From Lysobacteraceae bacterium P (GTDB taxonomy: Bacteria; Pseudomonadota; Gammaproteobacteria; Xanthomonadales; Xanthomonadaceae), in contig SCOX01000009.1 in the NCBI GenBank assembly GCA_005503055.1, positions 105,666 to 169,665 of the forward strand: a stretch of 64,000 nt of DNA, written 5' to 3'. Below are positions 10,989-21,416 of the stretch, one piece after another. The notes under the pieces are model-generated. The model was not told the DNA's origin. It worked only from the letters and a program-made list of their open reading frames with translations, and did not search any database. Numbering within the stretch: position 1 is the stretch's first letter; every line of letters starts with the position of its first letter. A program made the position numbers and the translations under genes.

Positions 10989-11021
10989 CCGAACGTCGGG
11001 CAGCGCCGCGCGCCTGCCCGC

Positions 11022-11140
11022 CATCCCGGCGCAAGCCGGGTTCCATCTTGAGTTTGCAGCGACATTCCCTTGAAGTTCGGGATCCGCCGGTTGCACGAAG
11101 CGTAAGCGACGGCAACTTGGAACCGGAACGCACCGGGATG
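11022..11140. repeat. Composite inverted repeat between pyrG and kdsA
   Basis: The left arm at 11022-11045 begins CATCCCGGCGCAAGCCGGG and ends TTCCA. The right arm at 11118-11140 begins TGGAACCGG and ends CACCGGGATG. The arms are imperfect reverse complements (CATCCCGG and TTCCA ends match exactly) about 72 bp apart. The left arm also has its own small hairpin (CCCGGC/GCCGGG). This resembles the non-coding 'CATCCCGGC...GCCGGG' repeats scattered in many GC-rich proteobacteria. It would fold in the mRNA between two essential genes. Confidence 0.7.
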
Positions 11141-11160
11141 ACGATCAACGGGAGCAACGC

Positions 11161-11994
11161 ATGAACCTGTGTGGTTTTGAAGTCGGCCTGGACCAACCTT
11201 TCTTCCTGATCGCCGGTCCGTGCGTGATCGAGTCGATGCAGCTGCAGCTCGACACCGCCGGCAAGCTCAAGGAGATCACCTCCGAGCTGGGCATCAACTT
11301 CATCTTCAAATCGAGCTTCGACAAGGCCAACCGCACCTCGGGCACCAGCTTCCGCGGTCCGGGGCTGGAGGAAGGCCTGAAGGTTCTGGCCGAGGTGAAA
11401 AAGCAGATCGGCGTGCCGGTGCTGACCGATGTGCACGAGTACACGCCGATGGACGAGGTGGCCTCGGTCGTCGACGTGCTGCAGACGCCGGCCTTCCTGT
11501 GCCGGCAGACCAACTTCATCCAGAACGTGGCCCGCGCCGGCTTGCCGGTGAACATCAAGAAGGGCCAGTTCCTGTCGCCGTGGGAAATGAAGCACGTGAC
11601 CGACAAAGCCAAGGCCACCGGCAACACGCAGATCATGGCCTGCGAGCGCGGCGTCAGCTTCGGCTACAACAATCTGGTCAGCGACATGCGCTCGCTGAGC
11701 GTGATGCGCGACACCGGCTGCCCGGTCGTCTTCGACGCCACGCATTCGGTGCAGCTGCCCGGCGGTGCCGGCGGCAAGAGCGGCGGCCAGCGCGAGTTCG
11801 TGCCGGTGTTGTCGCGCGCGGCGATGGCGGTCGGCATCGACGGCATCTTCATGGAAACCCATCCGGTGCCGGACGAAGCCCTGTCCGACGGCCCCAACGC
11901 CTGGCCGCTGCCGAAGATGCGCGCGCTGCTGGAGACGCTGATGGAGATCGATCGCGTCACCAAGAAGCACGGCTTCCTCGAATCCACCGTTTGA
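11161..11994 (+). CDS. kdsA: 2-dehydro-3-deoxyphosphooctonate aldolase (Kdo-8-phosphate synthase)
   Basis: A 277-residue cytoplasmic enzyme that condenses arabinose-5-phosphate with phosphoenolpyruvate to make Kdo-8-phosphate for lipopolysaccharide. Hallmarks include [56 protein letters not shown] and the C-terminal [18 protein letters not shown] Shine-Dalgarno GGGAG lies just upstream. It sits between pyrG and eno, as in many gammaproteobacteria. Confidence 0.97.
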   Translation: MNLCGFEVGLDQPFFLIAGPCVIESMQLQLDTAGKLKEITSELGINFIFKSSFDKANRTSGTSFRGPGLEEGLKVLAEVKKQIGVPVLTDVHEYTPMDEVASVVDVLQTPAFLCRQTNFIQNVARAGLPVNIKKGQFLSPWEMKHVTDKAKATGNTQIMACERGVSFGYNNLVSDMRSLSVMRDTGCPVVFDATHSVQLPGGAGGKSGGQREFVPVLSRAAMAVGIDGIFMETHPVPDEALSDGPNAWPLPKMRALLETLMEIDRVTKKHGFLESTV

Positions 11995-12081
11995 ATCCCG
12001 GGCAACCTTGATCCGGACGAAGCCCGGATCGGTCGCGCACCGGTGCGGGCGCCATGCCCAGTCGTTCAGGTTCTGCTTTAA

Positions 12082-13428
<1,347 letters not shown>

Positions 13429-13446
13429 GGCACGGAGCCCGGGCCC

Positions 13447-13791
13447 ATGCGCTGGTTGCGACTGCTGCTGGTGGTGCTCGCCGGGCTGCTGGCGTTTCTC
13501 CAGTACCGGCTCTGGGTGGGCGAGGGCGGCAGCCGCTCGGTCGCCCGCCTGGAGCAGCAGGTGCAGCAGCAGACGCGCGAGAACGCGGGGCTGCAGCAGC
13601 GCAATGACGCGCTCGCGGCGGAAGTCGAGGACCTCAAGTCCGGCGAAGCCGCCGTCGAGGAGCGTGCGCGCAACGAGCTGGGCATGATCAAGCCCGGCGA
13701 GACGTTCTACCGCGTGGTCGAGCCCGAAGGTTCGACTCCGCCCTCCGAGCCCGCGCCGTCCACGGACGACGCGCAGGCACCGGCGCCGTGA
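13447..13791 (+). CDS. ftsB: Cell division protein FtsB
   Basis: A 114-residue bitopic divisome protein that links FtsL and FtsQ. The N-terminal membrane helix (LRLLLVVLAGLLAFLQYRLW, about residues 4-23) is followed by a coiled coil (EQQVQQQTRENAGLQQRNDALAAE with regular heptads in mid-protein) and the conserved ARNELGMIKPGETFYRVV. The C-terminal 25 residues are Pro/Ser/Glu-rich and look disordered. Its stop overlaps the GTG start of ispD, so the two are translationally coupled. Confidence 0.93.
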   Translation: MRWLRLLLVVLAGLLAFLQYRLWVGEGGSRSVARLEQQVQQQTRENAGLQQRNDALAAEVEDLKSGEAAVEERARNELGMIKPGETFYRVVEPEGSTPPSEPAPSTDDAQAPAP

Positions 13792-14501
13792 TCTGGGCGG
13801 TGCTTCCCGCCGCCGGTCGCGGCACGCGTTTCGGCGGCGAGATTCCCAAGCAGTACCTGCAACTCGCCGGAAAGCCCCTGATCGAACATGCGTTGCGGGC
13901 GCTGCTCGCGCATCCGCGTGTCGCGGGCGCGATGGTGGCTTTGTCGGATGGCGACGCGCATTGGCCCGGTTGGACGACGCTGCTTGGCAAACCGCTGCTG
14001 CGCTGTACCGGCGGCGGCGAACGCGCCGATTCGGTGCTGGCCGCGTTGCAGGCGCTGCCCGCGCAGGTCTCGAACGAGACGCTGGTGCTGGTCCACGATG
14101 CCGCCCGCCCGAACCTGCACGCGATGGATCTCGACCGGTTGATCGTCGCCGCCGAACGGGACGACGGCGCCATCCTCGGCGCGCCGCTGCGCGACACCCT
14201 CAAGCGCGCCGACGAATGCGGACGCATCCAGGCGACGGAGCCGCGCGACCGGCTGTGGCGCGCGTTCACCCCACAGGCGTTTCCTCGCGGCGCCCTGACG
14301 GCCGCGCTGTTGCAGGCGCGTACCGATGGCGTGCTCGTCACCGACGAAGCGATGGCGATGGAGCGTGCCGGGTTCCGGCCGCGCCTGGTCGAAGGCAGCG
14401 AAGACAACCTCAAGATCACCACGCCGGCCGACCTGCGGTTGATGGAACTGCTCTTCGCCTTGATCGAACAACGCACAACGGAACAGGGGAATTCCGCATG
14501 A
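13788..14501 (+). CDS. ispD: 2-C-methyl-D-erythritol 4-phosphate cytidylyltransferase
   Basis: A 237-residue MEP-pathway enzyme that joins CTP to methylerythritol phosphate. The nucleotide-binding signature AVLPAAGRGTRFGGEIPKQY opens the protein, followed by GGGERADSV, VHDAARP and the C-terminal VEGSEDNLKITTPADL. Translation starts at a GTG that overlaps the ftsB stop by 4 bp. Its own stop overlaps the ATG of an exported-protein gene, which separates it from ispF; elsewhere ispD and ispF are usually adjacent or fused. Confidence 0.95.
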   Translation: MIWAVLPAAGRGTRFGGEIPKQYLQLAGKPLIEHALRALLAHPRVAGAMVALSDGDAHWPGWTTLLGKPLLRCTGGGERADSVLAALQALPAQVSNETLVLVHDAARPNLHAMDLDRLIVAAERDDGAILGAPLRDTLKRADECGRIQATEPRDRLWRAFTPQAFPRGALTAALLQARTDGVLVTDEAMAMERAGFRPRLVEGSEDNLKITTPADLRLMELLFALIEQRTTEQGNSA

Positions 14502-14941
14502 CACGAATCATCGTCCTTCTGCTGCTGTCGCTGGCAAGCTTCGGCGCGGCACACGCAGGCACGTCCGGACAGGCGTTGTCCGAATGCCTGAAGTCGTCGG
14601 CCACTCAGGACGACCGCCGCACGCTCGTGCAGTGGATCTACGCCGCGATTTCCGCCCATCCGGACCTGCAGGCAATGACCCGCATCGATGCGGCCAAGCG
14701 CACGCAGCTCGAAAAGGAATCGGCGGCCATCTTCGAGCGGCTGATCGCCGTGGACTGCACCGCACTGGCTCGCCAGACCATCGTCAGCGAAGGCTCCGAA
14801 GGCTTCAGCAATGCGTTCAAGACGCTGGGTGAACTGGCGATGGGCGGCGTCGTGGAGGACCAGGGCGTGCAAGCCGGAATGGCACGCCTGGGTGGCATGA
14901 TCGACCAGGAACGCATCCTCAAGGCACTGCTGTCCCAATGA
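14498..14941 (+). CDS. Exported protein of unknown function inside the ispD-ispF operon
   Basis: A 147-residue protein with a type I signal peptide (hydrophobic [18 protein letters not shown], cleavage likely before GTSGQ). The mature part is mostly helical in composition and has two Cys residues (SECLK and AVDCTALA) that could form a periplasmic disulphide. It overlaps ispD upstream and ispF downstream by 4 bp each (ATGA), so it is translated as part of the isoprenoid operon. No catalytic motif is recognised. The coupling suggests a fixed expression ratio, not necessarily a shared pathway. Confidence 0.85.
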   Translation: MTRIIVLLLLSLASFGAAHAGTSGQALSECLKSSATQDDRRTLVQWIYAAISAHPDLQAMTRIDAAKRTQLEKESAAIFERLIAVDCTALARQTIVSEGSEGFSNAFKTLGELAMGGVVEDQGVQAGMARLGGMIDQERILKALLSQ

Positions 14942-15417
14942 ACGTCCGCATTGGCCAGGGCTACGACGTCCACGCATTCGGCGAAGGCGACCACGTCGTC
15001 CTCGGCGGCGTGCGTGTGCCGCACGATCGCGGCGTCGTCGCGCATTCCGACGGCGACGTCGTCATCCATGCGCTGTGCGACGCGATCCTCGGCGCGCTCG
15101 CGCTGGGCGACATCGGCAAGCATTTCCCGCCCAGCGATCCGCAGTGGAAAGGCGCCGACAGCCGCGCCTTCCTGCGCCATTGCAGCACGCTGGCCCGCGA
15201 ACGCGGCTGGCGGCTGGGCAACTGCGACGTGACCGTTATCTGCGAGCGGCCCAAGGTCGGCCCGCATGCATCGGCGATGCGCGAACTGCTCGCGCAGGAC
15301 CTGGACGTGGAGGTCGACGCCATCAGCATCAAGGCGACCACCAGCGAGAAGCTCGGTTTCACCGGCCGCGAAGAGGGCATCGCGGCGATGGCCGTGTGCC
15401 TGTTGGTGACGCCGTGA
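14938..15417 (+). CDS. ispF: 2-C-methyl-D-erythritol 2,4-cyclodiphosphate synthase
   Basis: A 159-residue trimeric MEP-pathway enzyme that cyclises CDP-methylerythritol phosphate and releases CMP. The metal site is in GQGYDVHAF (Asp and His ligands), followed by [25 protein letters not shown] in the central region. The C-terminal signature is [21 protein letters not shown]. It starts within the stop of the upstream exported-protein gene, and its own TGA overlaps the GTG of truD. Confidence 0.96.
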   Translation: MNVRIGQGYDVHAFGEGDHVVLGGVRVPHDRGVVAHSDGDVVIHALCDAILGALALGDIGKHFPPSDPQWKGADSRAFLRHCSTLARERGWRLGNCDVTVICERPKVGPHASAMRELLAQDLDVEVDAISIKATTSEKLGFTGREEGIAAMAVCLLVTP

Positions 15418-16472
15418 ACGATCGCCAGCCCGTATTGCCGCGCGCGCACGGTTCAGCGGTGCTGAGCGCGAAGATGCGCAGCGTGCCGGAGGATTTCCTC
15501 GTCGAGGAACTTCCCGGCTTCGAGCCGACCGGCAGCGGCGAACACCTGTTGCTTACCGTCGAGAAGCGCGGCATCAACACCGCGTTCGCCGCCAGGCGCA
15601 TCGCGCAATGGGCGGGCGTGGGCGAAGTCGCGATCGGCTACGCGGGCCTGAAGGATCGCCACGCCGTCACGCGCCAGCGTTTCAGCGTGCACCTGCCGAA
15701 GAAAGTCGCGCCGGATTTGGCGCCGCTGGATTTCGCAGAAGGCGAGGAACGGCTGCGTGTCATCGAACACACCTGGCACGCGAAGAAACTGCCGCGCGGC
15801 GCGCTGGCGGGCAACCGCTTCGTGCTGACGCTGCGTGGCGTCGAAGGCGAACGCGCGGCGATCGAGGCGCGCCTGCGCGCCATCGCCGAACGCGGCGTGC
15901 CCAACTATTTCGGCGAGCAGCGTTTCGGACGCGACGGCGACAACGTCGCCAACGCGCGCGCCATGTTCGCCGGGCGACGCGTGCGCCGCGAACAGCGCAC
16001 GCTGCTGATCTCGGCTGCGCGCTCGGAACTGTTCAATCGGGTGCTGGCCGCACGCGTGAGCGAGGGCTGTTGGGACGCGCCGCTCGACGGCGAGGTGTGG
16101 ATGCTCGACGGCAGCCGCAGCGTGTTCGGCCCGGAGCCTTTCGACGACGCGCTGGCGCAACGGCTGCACGCCTTCGACATCCATCCCACCGGCCCGCTGT
16201 GGGGAAAGGGCGAGTTGCGCAGCGCTGGCGAATCGGCGCGGCTGGAGCAGGCAACGCTGGATGGCGAGGAAGCGCTCGCGCTGCGGGCGGGACTGGAGGC
16301 GGAAGGGCTGAAGCAGGAGCGCCGTTCCCTGCGCCTGAAGCCCGCCGACCTCGCGTGGACGTGGCGTGAGGAGGACGCGCTGGAACTCGGTTTCGCGTTG
16401 CCGCCGGGGACGTACGCGACCGTGGTCCTGGACGAACTGGGCGACGTCCGTACGGTCGGACGCCCCGGCTGA
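15414..16472 (+). CDS. truD: tRNA pseudouridine(13) synthase
   Basis: A 352-residue enzyme that forms pseudouridine 13 in tRNA-Glu and others. The N-terminal [22 protein letters not shown] and [12 protein letters not shown] fit TruD. The catalytic Asp is in [17 protein letters not shown], and the nucleotide-contacting motif [14 protein letters not shown] follows. The start is the GTG that overlaps the ispF stop, giving a product of normal length. The ispF-truD-surE-pcm neighbourhood is conserved in gammaproteobacteria, but here a lipoprotein gene and an Smr gene lie between truD and surE. Confidence 0.94.
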   Translation: MNDRQPVLPRAHGSAVLSAKMRSVPEDFLVEELPGFEPTGSGEHLLLTVEKRGINTAFAARRIAQWAGVGEVAIGYAGLKDRHAVTRQRFSVHLPKKVAPDLAPLDFAEGEERLRVIEHTWHAKKLPRGALAGNRFVLTLRGVEGERAAIEARLRAIAERGVPNYFGEQRFGRDGDNVANARAMFAGRRVRREQRTLLISAARSELFNRVLAARVSEGCWDAPLDGEVWMLDGSRSVFGPEPFDDALAQRLHAFDIHPTGPLWGKGELRSAGESARLEQATLDGEEALALRAGLEAEGLKQERRSLRLKPADLAWTWREEDALELGFALPPGTYATVVLDELGDVRTVGRPG

Positions 16473-16620
16473 CGCACACATCGGGCCGATAACCCCGCCG
16501 TTCGTCGGAAAGCACCTGCCGGCACTGGCCTGCCTTGGACGGCGGCGTATACCGGAATTGCAGCGTCCAACGCGCTGCCGCCGTGTCACCAGGCTCGGCG
16601 ACCGTCATGGAGATGTCGTC

Positions 16621-16863
16621 ATGAACGCATCGCTACGCATGGCCGTGTTGCTGTCCGTCGTGGGCCTGTCGGCCTGCGCGGGCATGGAATCCAAGACCAC
16701 CTATGTTCCCGAGCCCAAGGCACCCTCGATCATGGATGCCAATGAGGAATACATGGCATATGTCGAGCGCGTCGCCCGTCGCCGCGGCCTCGAAGTGGTC
16801 TGGGTGAACGTGCCGCGCAAGACGCCGGCTCAGATCGCGCAGGAAAGCGGTCAGCCCAAGTAA
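16621..16863 (+). CDS. Small lipoprotein, function unknown
   Basis: An 80-residue protein with a lipoprotein signal (RMAVLLSVVGLSACAG, lipobox LSAC), so the mature form of about 60 residues should be lipid-anchored. The mature part includes IMDANEEYMAYVERVARRRGLEVVWVNVP and ends KTPAQIAQESGQPK. The EYMAYVERVARRRG segment looks like a conserved amphipathic helix. I recognise no family. The gene stands between truD and the convergent Smr gene. Confidence 0.75.
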   Translation: MNASLRMAVLLSVVGLSACAGMESKTTYVPEPKAPSIMDANEEYMAYVERVARRRGLEVVWVNVPRKTPAQIAQESGQPK

Positions 16864-16896
16864 TCCCTGCTCGGCGCCCTCCGGCCTCTAACCGGC

Positions 16897-17466
16897 TCAG
16901 GACGAGCGGAGGCGGCGGGGCGCGAGCAGCACCAATACCGCACCGGTGCCGCCCTGTGCAGGCGGCGCGGAGTGGAAGGCCAGCACGTCTGCGCGATGCC
17001 GCAGCATGCGGTCCACCAGGTTCTTCAGCACCGGCAGCCCGCCCGCAGCGATCGAGGCGGCGCCGTGCAACCCCTTTCCGTGAACGATCCGCACGCATCC
17101 AACCCCGTGCTGGCGGGCGTCGTGCAGGAAGGCGCGCACCAGTTGTTCGGCCTCGCGCGTGTCCGCACCGTGCAGGTCCAGTTCCTCCTGCACGGAGATC
17201 TCGCCACGCTTGAGTTTCTGCAGCAGGCGCGGTGTCACTTCCTCGCGTCGATAGCTCAGGGCATCGCCGGCTTCGAGCGGGCTTTCGTCCAGTGCGTGGC
17301 GGAACTGCTCGCGCGCTAGCGCCTCGTCGCGCTCGGCCATGCGGGCGCGCGGGCGCGGCTTGGGCGCCGCGGGCGGCGGCGTGGTCTCGCGAATCGGCCG
17401 CACCGGTCCGATCGCTGAGCGGAACAGCGCGCCGTCGTCTTCGTCATCGTCACGTCGTTCGGGCAT
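16897..17466 (-). CDS. Smr domain protein (SmrA/SmrB-like nuclease)
   Basis: A 189-residue protein whose C-terminal half is an Smr domain: ELDLHGADTREAEQLVRAFL, then VRIVHGKGLHG, the LDLH and HGKG motifs of Smr endonucleases. In E. coli, SmrB cleaves mRNA at collided ribosomes, and other Smr proteins act on DNA or RNA. The N-terminal 60 residues are charged and Pro-rich (APKPRPRARMAERDEAL). It is encoded opposite its neighbours truD and surE. Assignment to a particular Smr subfamily is not possible by eye. Confidence 0.88.
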   Translation of the reverse strand: MPERRDDDEDDGALFRSAIGPVRPIRETTPPPAAPKPRPRARMAERDEALAREQFRHALDESPLEAGDALSYRREEVTPRLLQKLKRGEISVQEELDLHGADTREAEQLVRAFLHDARQHGVGCVRIVHGKGLHGAASIAAGGLPVLKNLVDRMLRHRADVLAFHSAPPAQGGTGAVLVLLAPRRLRSS

Positions 17467-17614
17467 GCGACAAGCCTAGCGTCGCCGGCCTCGATCGCAA
17501 GCCGTGCCGTGGGTCGCCGGAGCGGCCGGCGGCATCGGCTATCATGGGACTTCGCGCGGCGCGGGCCCGACCCCACGCGTCTTCTCGATCCGGCAAGCGT
17601 CAGCAAGGGAGTCC

Positions 17615-18406
17615 ATGCGAGTTCTGGTGAGCAACGATGACGGCGTCGACGCGCCGGGCATCCGCGTCCTGGCCGAAGGCCTGAGAGCGGCGGGCCACGA
17701 AGTCCTGATGGTGGCGCCCGACCGCGACCGCTCGGGCGCCAGCAATTCGCTCACCCTGGACGCGCCCGTGCGCGTGCAGCAGCTAGACGATTCCACCTGG
17801 CGCGTGTTCGGCACGCCGACCGACTGCGTGCACGTGGCCATCACCGGCATGTTCGAGGTCGAGCCCGACATCGTGGTTTCCGGGATCAACAACACCGCCA
17901 ACCTGGGCGACGACGTCATCTATTCCGGCACCGTGGCCGCAGCGATGGAAGGCCGTTTCCTCGGCCTGCCCGCAGTGGCGATGTCGTTGCAGACCGTGGA
18001 CCACACCGGCAGGCACTACGAAACCGCGGCACGCGCGGCGGTGGAAATCATTGCCCGCCTGCGCGTCGATCCGCTGCCCGCCGACACCATCCTCAACGTG
18101 AACGTGCCCGACGTGCCCTGGTCCGAAGTTCGCGGTTTCGAAGTCACGCGCCTGGGCAACCGCCATCGCGCCGAAGCCTGCATTCCGCAGCACGATCCGC
18201 GCGGACGGCAGTGGTGGTGGATCGGCCCGGCCGGCGCCGAGCAGGACGCCGGCCCCGGCACGGATTTCCACGCCGTGCGTACCGGGCATATTTCGATCAC
18301 GCCGATCCAGGTCGACCTGACGCGTTATCACGCACTGGAACAGGTGGCCAGCTGGGTCGATGGCCTGGCCACGTCGCTGGGGCACAAGCCGGAGCGCGTG
18401 GCATGA
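17615..18406 (+). CDS. surE: 5'/3'-nucleotidase SurE
   Basis: A 263-residue metal-dependent nucleotidase involved in stationary-phase survival and nucleotide turnover. The N-terminal [15 protein letters not shown] carries the paired Asp metal ligands, followed by [15 protein letters not shown] and [21 protein letters not shown]. The ATG at 17615 gives [10 protein letters not shown], the family start. Its TGA overlaps the ATG of pcm, the classic surE-pcm coupling. Confidence 0.96.
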   Translation: MRVLVSNDDGVDAPGIRVLAEGLRAAGHEVLMVAPDRDRSGASNSLTLDAPVRVQQLDDSTWRVFGTPTDCVHVAITGMFEVEPDIVVSGINNTANLGDDVIYSGTVAAAMEGRFLGLPAVAMSLQTVDHTGRHYETAARAAVEIIARLRVDPLPADTILNVNVPDVPWSEVRGFEVTRLGNRHRAEACIPQHDPRGRQWWWIGPAGAEQDAGPGTDFHAVRTGHISITPIQVDLTRYHALEQVASWVDGLATSLGHKPERVA

Positions 18407-19095
18407 CGCTGCGCATGCGGTTGCAGCCGGAAGCCATCGGCTCCGGGATGACTTCGCAGCGCGTGCGCGATCGCCTGGTCGATCGCCTGCGCGAAGGCCA
18501 CCACGAAAGCGGGGGTATCCGTGACGAACGCGTGCTCAACGCGATCCGCACGGTGCCGCGTCATTTGTTCGTCGACGAGGCGCTGGCGACGCGCGCCTAC
18601 GAGGACACCGCGCTTCCGATCGGCCACGGCCAGACCATCTCGCAGCCTTGGGTGGTGGCGAAGATGACCGAGGCGTTGCTCGAATCCGGGCCGTCGAAAG
18701 TGCTCGAAATCGGCACCGGCTCGGGCTACCAGGCCGCGGTGCTCGCCGCGCTGGGGCTGGAAGTGCACACCGTCGAGCGCATCGGCGAACTGCTGCGCAC
18801 CGCGCGCAAGCGCTTCCGCCAGCTGGGCATGAACGTGCGCAGCAAGCACGACGACGGCCGCATCGGTTGGCCGGAGAACGGCCCCTTCGACGCGATCATC
18901 GTGACCGCGGCCGCGCCCGCCCTGGTCGAGGCGCTGACCGGGCAGCTCGCGCCCGGTGGCACGCTCATCGCGCCCGTCGGTGGCGCCGGATCCCAATCGT
19001 TGCTGAAGCTGCGCAAGGACGCGGACGGCAATATCACCCAGCAGACACTCGCACCGGTGGTATTCGTACCGCTGCTGTCGGGCATGGTCGACTGA
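18403..19095 (+). CDS. pcm: Protein-L-isoaspartate O-methyltransferase
   Basis: A 230-residue SAM-dependent enzyme that repairs isoaspartyl residues in aged proteins. Motifs include [36 protein letters not shown], and the SAM-binding [18 protein letters not shown]. The start overlaps the surE stop. An alternative internal ATG ([10 protein letters not shown], about 16 codons in) would give a length closer to E. coli Pcm; the ATGA overlap favours the longer form. It is followed 43 bp later by a YqaA-like gene. Confidence 0.95.
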   Translation: MTLRMRLQPEAIGSGMTSQRVRDRLVDRLREGHHESGGIRDERVLNAIRTVPRHLFVDEALATRAYEDTALPIGHGQTISQPWVVAKMTEALLESGPSKVLEIGTGSGYQAAVLAALGLEVHTVERIGELLRTARKRFRQLGMNVRSKHDDGRIGWPENGPFDAIIVTAAAPALVEALTGQLAPGGTLIAPVGGAGSQSLLKLRKDADGNITQQTLAPVVFVPLLSGMVD

Positions 19096-19138
19096 GCGCC
19101 CGCCAAATACCGCACAATTTGAAGGACAGGGGCCCGCG

Positions 19139-19753
19139 TTGAAGATTTTCGGACCGTTGTACGAGCGCACCATCACCTGGGCGCGCCATCGCCATGCGCC
19201 CTCCCTGCTCACCGGGCTGAGCTTCGCCGAAGCCGTTGTCTTCCCCGTTCCGCCGGAAGTGATGCTGGCGCCAATGTGCCTGGCGCAGCCCAAGCGCGGG
19301 TTCTGGTTTGCCACGCTGAGCCTGGCCGGCTCGCTGGTCGGTGCGGTGGTCGGCTATGCGCTGGGCCATTTCGCCTACGAACTGGTCAAGCCGATGCTGG
19401 CCGCGCTGGGCTGGATGGAACGCATCGACGCGCAGGTGCAGCAGTTGCGCGAGATCGCCGCCCAGTCGCCGTGGCAGGCGTTCTGGCTGCTGGTTCTCGC
19501 CGGGTTCACGCCGATTCCGTTGAAGATATTCACCTGGGCGTCGGGCATCGTCGGTGTGCCGCTCGGGCCGTTCCTGGCCAGCATGTTCATCGGACGCGGC
19601 AAACGCGTGTACCTGGTCGCGCTGGCCATCCGCCTGGGTGGCGTGCGCGCGGAAGCGGCGCTGCGGCGTTACATCGAGCCGATCGGCTGGATCGCGTCGG
19701 CATTGCTGGTGGTCGCGCTGGGTTGGCTGGTGTGGAAGGCGCAGTTCGGATGA
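19139..19753 (+). CDS. YqaA-like small membrane protein of the DedA/SNARE-associated group
   Basis: A 204-residue inner-membrane protein with about four hydrophobic segments. The segment LTGLSFAEAVVFPVPPEVMLAPM matches the re-entrant Pro-rich motif of the DedA/VTT superfamily, and GFTPIPLKIFTWASGI is the second half-motif typical of YqaA. DedA-type proteins are linked to lipid-carrier flipping and membrane-potential maintenance. The start is TTG at 19139, preceded by GAAGGACAGG; no ATG is available near it. Its stop overlaps the nlpD start. Confidence 0.88.
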   Translation: MKIFGPLYERTITWARHRHAPSLLTGLSFAEAVVFPVPPEVMLAPMCLAQPKRGFWFATLSLAGSLVGAVVGYALGHFAYELVKPMLAALGWMERIDAQVQQLREIAAQSPWQAFWLLVLAGFTPIPLKIFTWASGIVGVPLGPFLASMFIGRGKRVYLVALAIRLGGVRAEAALRRYIEPIGWIASALLVVALGWLVWKAQFG

Positions 19754-20523
19754 GAGGACGCATGACCGGAACATCGCGGGTCGTTGCCGCCACGTTGATC
19801 GCCGTCCTGCTGGGCGGCTGCGGGAGCGCGAAGGTCTATCGCGAGCCGGGCGCGTCGTCGCAGGCCCCTTCGCGCCCGAGGCCGGGCGTCAGCACCGCAG
19901 TGAGGAGCGGCGACACGCTGTTCGCCATCGCCTCGCGCAACGGCGTCCGGGTGCAGGACCTGGCCGCATGGAACGGCCTCGCGCCGCCGTACACGATCTA
20001 CCCCGGGCAGCGCCTGCGCCTGTATCCCGCGGGCAAGGGCAGCAGCACGGCCGCGTCGCGTCCGCCGGCAACGACCCCGTCTAAGCCCGCGAGCGGCACG
20101 CCGCCGCCCGCCGCGACGCCCGCGCCCAAGCCCGCGGCGCCGGTGGCCAGCGACATCAAGTGGCGCTGGCCCGCGGACGGCGAACTGATCGGCCGCTACG
20201 TCACGGGCGAGCCGACCAAGCAGGGCATCGACATTGGCGGTGCCAGCGGCGCGCCGGTGCGCGCGGCGGCCGATGGCGTCGTCGTGTATTCCGGTTCGGG
20301 CTTGGTCGGCTATGGCGAGCTGATCATCATCAAGCACAACGAGCAGTGGTTGTCCGCCTATGGCCACAACCGCAATCGACTGGTCAACGAAGGCCAGTTG
20401 GTGCGATCGGGCCAGCAGATTGCCGAGATGGGCCGCAGCGGCGCGCCGCGCGAGATGCTGCACTTCGAGGTGCGCTACAACGGCAAGCCCGTCGATCCGC
20501 TGCAGTACCTGCCCAAGCGATGA
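19750..20523 (+). CDS. nlpD: NlpD-type LysM/LytM lipoprotein, amidase activator
   Basis: A 257-residue lipoprotein. The signal ends LLGGCGSAK (lipobox). A LysM domain (SGDTLFAIASRNGVRVQDL through YPGQRLRLYP) spans about residues 52-95, followed by a Pro/Ala linker and a C-terminal LytM (M23) domain. In catalytic M23 enzymes a metal-binding His precedes GIDI and a second lies in HLHFE. Here these read KQGIDIGG and MLHFEV, so the metal site is incomplete, as in E. coli NlpD. That points to an activator of amidase AmiC at the division septum. Two start codons (19750, 19762) are possible. Confidence 0.92.
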   Translation: MRGRMTGTSRVVAATLIAVLLGGCGSAKVYREPGASSQAPSRPRPGVSTAVRSGDTLFAIASRNGVRVQDLAAWNGLAPPYTIYPGQRLRLYPAGKGSSTAASRPPATTPSKPASGTPPPAATPAPKPAAPVASDIKWRWPADGELIGRYVTGEPTKQGIDIGGASGAPVRAAADGVVVYSGSGLVGYGELIIIKHNEQWLSAYGHNRNRLVNEGQLVRSGQQIAEMGRSGAPREMLHFEVRYNGKPVDPLQYLPKR

Positions 20524-21416
20524 GCGTAGCGTCCGCGCGCTGCGGACGGTGGCTTTGTCGCGCGGGTCCCGCGCGGGGCAGGGGGGCGTGGGCATCCGTG
20601 CTGGCGATGGGTTTGCTGCTCGCCGCCTGCGCATCGCCGGCCGTGCGCGATGACGCACCCGCGCTCGACATCGTCACCCTCAACCTCTGGCACGACCGCG
20701 AAGACTGGCCGCATCGGCGCGCGATGATCGAAGCCGAACTGCGCCGTCTTTCGCCCGATGCGATCGTGCTGCAGGAAGTGCTGCAGGACGCGGGCCTGCC
20801 GAATCAGGCACAGGCGCTCGCCGACGCGCTGGGTTACCACGCGTTCTTCGTATCGGTCGACGCCACCGACCACGCGCGTCGCTACGGCAATGCGATCCTG
20901 ACGCGCGAGCCGGCGACATTGCGCGGCTTCCGCCGCCTGCGCCCCGACGATGCTTACAGGATCGCCGGCTGGGTGCGCACGAGCGCGCACGGACGCTCGC
21001 TCAACCTGTATGTCGTGCATCTGGACTTCGAAGATGGAAGTGGCGCGACGCGTGCCCGGGAGCTTGCCGACCTGATGGCGTTCGTCGAAGCCACGCGCGG
21101 CGACTCCCCCGTGGTGATCGCCGGCGACTTCAATACGGCCGCGGACACGCCGGAAATGGCACCGCTGCGCGAGGGTTTCATCGACGCCTATGCGGCTGCG
21201 CATGCGGGTATCGCCGTCGAAAGCGACACGCATGCCACGCTCAATGCGCGCTTCAATCCGCCGGTGCGCATCGACCGCATCCATGTGCAGGCCGGCGCGT
21301 TCGGAGTGCCGGAAGCACGGCGTATCCTCGATGCGCCCGATGCGGACGGCCGCTGGGCGTCGGATCACTACGGGGTCTGGGCGCGGCTGCCTTTCGCGCC
21401 GGGAAACGGCAACTAG
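20520..21416 (+). CDS. Endonuclease/exonuclease/phosphatase family lipoprotein
   Basis: A 298-residue protein of the Mg-dependent DNase I-like fold. The N-terminal 40 residues contain a hydrophobic stretch ending LLLAACAS, a lipobox, so it is probably anchored outside the cytoplasm. The fold motifs are in order: TLNLWH, IVLQEVLQD, VVHLDFED, IAGDFNTAAD, RIDRIHV and the catalytic SDHYGVWA. Family members cleave nucleic acids, sphingomyelin or phosphoinositides; the substrate here is unknown. Its start overlaps the nlpD stop by 4 bp, putting it in the surE-pcm-yqaA-nlpD transcript, where rpoS sits in many gammaproteobacteria. Confidence 0.88.
   Translation: MSVASARCGRWLCRAGPARGRGAWASVLAMGLLLAACASPAVRDDAPALDIVTLNLWHDREDWPHRRAMIEAELRRLSPDAIVLQEVLQDAGLPNQAQALADALGYHAFFVSVDATDHARRYGNAILTREPATLRGFRRLRPDDAYRIAGWVRTSAHGRSLNLYVVHLDFEDGSGATRARELADLMAFVEATRGDSPVVIAGDFNTAADTPEMAPLREGFIDAYAAAHAGIAVESDTHATLNARFNPPVRIDRIHVQAGAFGVPEARRILDAPDADGRWASDHYGVWARLPFAPGNGN

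Noticed and set aside
19750..20523. Active M23 endopeptidase
   Set aside because: The first metal His is Gln-Gly (KQGIDI) and the HxH motif reads MLH, so the zinc site is incomplete; it fits NlpD-type activators.
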